Of a stretch of DNA of 64,000 nt, positions 62,636-64,000 are shown in pieces. This DNA is from Pseudoips prasinana (lineage: Eukaryota; Arthropoda; Insecta; Lepidoptera; Nolidae), in the NCBI GenBank assembly GCA_951640165.1, contig OX621257.1, positions 7,079,201 through 7,143,200 on the forward strand, given 5' to 3'. The stretch's first letter is position 1, and every line of letters starts with the position of its first letter. Made by a program: the position numbers and the translations under genes. The notes beneath the pieces are model-generated. The model had not been told where the DNA came from, ran no database searches, and saw nothing but the letters and a program-made list of their open reading frames with translations.

Positions 62636-62689
62636 TGAATACGTGTTTTATTTATTGAAGGTCACGAAGCCAGGGACTTCAATTTCACC

Positions 62690-63215
62690 CTCAAATTTCT
62701 TGTCCCGGGTTCGATTCCCGGACAACTATTTGTGTGACCCATAAAGAGTGTTCTGAGTCTGGATGTACTTTGTGTCAGTCAATTATATATTTGTAAAGTT
62801 TCGTTAAGTTCGACACAAGGATTCAATTATATGTTTGTAAAGTACCCCGCGACACAAGAATTAATTTCCCTAAGGAGAGCGTTGTCTTTTTAAAATGAAA
62901 AAGAAATAAAAAATATACAATCGTATCCCGGGTTCGGATCCCGCGCAACGTAGCTATTTGTGTGACCCATAATTATATGTTTGTAAAGTACCCCGCGATG
63001 CAAGGATTACCAAGTGCGACCGTTGTCTTTTAAACAAGAAAAAGAATTAAAAAAATATATCGTGTCCCGGGTTCAAATCCCGCGCAGGATAGCTATTAGT
63101 ATAACCCATAAATAGTTGTTCTGAGACTGGATATACTTTGTAGCCGTCAATTAGGTATATGATTGTAAAATACCCTGCGACGCAAGGATTAATTACCCTT
63201 GTGCGGGCGTTGCCT
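62690..63215 (+). repeat. Three truncated SINE-B copies in tandem
   Basis: Each begins in the B box (GTCCCGGGTTCGATTCCCGG, ATCCCGGGTTCGGATCCCGC, TGTCCCGGGTTCAAATCCC at about 62700, 62925 and 63062) and ends near GCGTTGYCTTTT. They lack the A-box half. Confidence 0.75.
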
Positions 63216-64000
63216 TTTTAAAAAGTAAATAATTTAAAAATAAGCAAATAAAAGCGTGACTTATACCTCATAGCGTTCTTTTCGTTCACCCATCTATGGG
63301 CTGACCGCGAGCCTAGTTACTTAACCTCACCGAACTAAAGTACCCTGCGACGCAAGGATTAATTACCCTAGTGCGGGCGTTGTCTTTAGAAAAGATAAAT
63401 TATTAAAAAAATAAAGCAAATGAAAGCTTGACTTTTACCTCATAGCGTTCTTTTCGTTCACCCCTCTATGGGCTGACCGCGAGCCTAGTTACTTAACCTC
63501 ACCGAACTAAAGTACCCTGCGACGCAAGGATTAATTACCATAGTGCGGGCGTTGTCTTTTTAAAAAGATAAATAATATACAAAATAAAGCAAATGAAAGC
63601 TTGACTTCTACGCCATAGCGTTCTTTTCGTTCACCCATCTATGGGCTGACCGCGAGCCTAGTTACTTAACCTCACTGAAGTAAAGTACCCTGCGACGCAA
63701 GGATTAATTACCATAGTGCGGGCGTTGTCTTTTTAAAAAGATAAATAATTTACAAAATAAAGCAAATGAAAGCTTGACTTCTACGCCATAGCGTTCTTTT
63801 CGTTCACCCATCTATGGGCTGACCGTGAGCCTAGTTACTGAACCTCACCGACCTAAAGTACCCTGCGACGCAAGGATTAATTACCCTAGTGCGGGCGTTG
63901 TCTTATTAAAAAGATAAATTATTAAAAAAATAATGTAAATGAAAGCTTGACTTCTACCTCATAGCGTTCTTTTCGTTCACCCATCTATGAGCTGACCGCA
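63171..64000 (+). repeat. About 172-bp chimeric satellite (SINE-B tail plus 5S-SINE fragment), runs past the window
   Basis: The unit is TACCCTGCGACGCAAGGATT, GTGCGGGCGTTGTC (SINE-B tail), AATGAAAGCTTGACTT, CATAGCGTTCTTTTCG, then CACCCATCTATGGGCTGACC and GCGAGCCTAGTTACTTAACC (reverse 5S-SINE). Starts are at 63171, 63341, 63513, 63686 and 63859. Confidence 0.92.

Overview
The window reads as nuclear DNA of a moth or butterfly (Lepidoptera). It is AT-rich, genes are split by introns with GT..AG borders, and intergenic and intronic space is packed with tRNA-derived SINEs, Helitron-like LEP1-type elements, palindromic MITEs and 5'-truncated non-LTR retrotransposons whose (ATG)n tails are typical of Lepidoptera. 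The species cannot be read from the sequence.

Three spliced genes can be assembled by hand. (1) 852-5753, plus strand: a complete ARL3 small GTPase in five coding exons (181 codons), with an RFX-type X-box and an inverted CCAAT box upstream, as expected for a ciliary gene. (2) 7988-16043, minus strand: a six-exon gene for a 474-residue secreted protein with a signal peptide, a Gly/Asn-rich N-terminal part, an RQKR processing site and four C-terminal cysteines; I do not recognise the family. It converges on ARL3. (3) 57872-62635, plus strand: a three-exon gene predicted to make a 132-residue, lysine-rich secreted protein without cysteines in the mature part, with a TATA box about 110 bases before the start codon.

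From 16.1 to 57.7 kb I find no host gene, only mobile-element debris, often nested: MITEs inside SINEs, a SINE inside a MITE, a retrotransposon inside a SINE, and an apparent Harbinger-type MITE inside a dispersed repeat. Several tandem arrays lie here: a roughly 164-bp array (34.87-35.38 kb, with diverged copies further upstream), (TA)n blocks (35.6-36.2 kb), a roughly 310-bp triplication (44.46-45.42 kb) and a 75-bp minisatellite of nine units (48.68-49.35 kb). The right edge (63.17-64.0 kb and beyond) is a roughly 172-bp tandem array whose unit joins the tail of a tRNA-derived SINE to a fragment of a 5S-rRNA-derived SINE.

Family names used below are local. SINE-A to SINE-E are tRNA-derived families with a Pol III B box. 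5S-SINE is a 5S-rRNA-derived family. HLE is the LEP1-type Helitron-like family (ends like CTAGCTGTGCCCCGCGG). P1 and P2 are palindromic MITEs of about 181 and 135 bp. The ATG-tail element is a short interspersed element of about 250 bp ending in (ATG)n. RTE-like means LINE 3' ends with an (ATG)n tail. Z-repeat is a LINE-like 3' end containing AAGCGCTTTTTTAAAGTC. H-repeat is a dispersed repeat containing CACCTGATGGTAAGTGATC. No virus, operon, CRISPR array or toxin gene is apparent.
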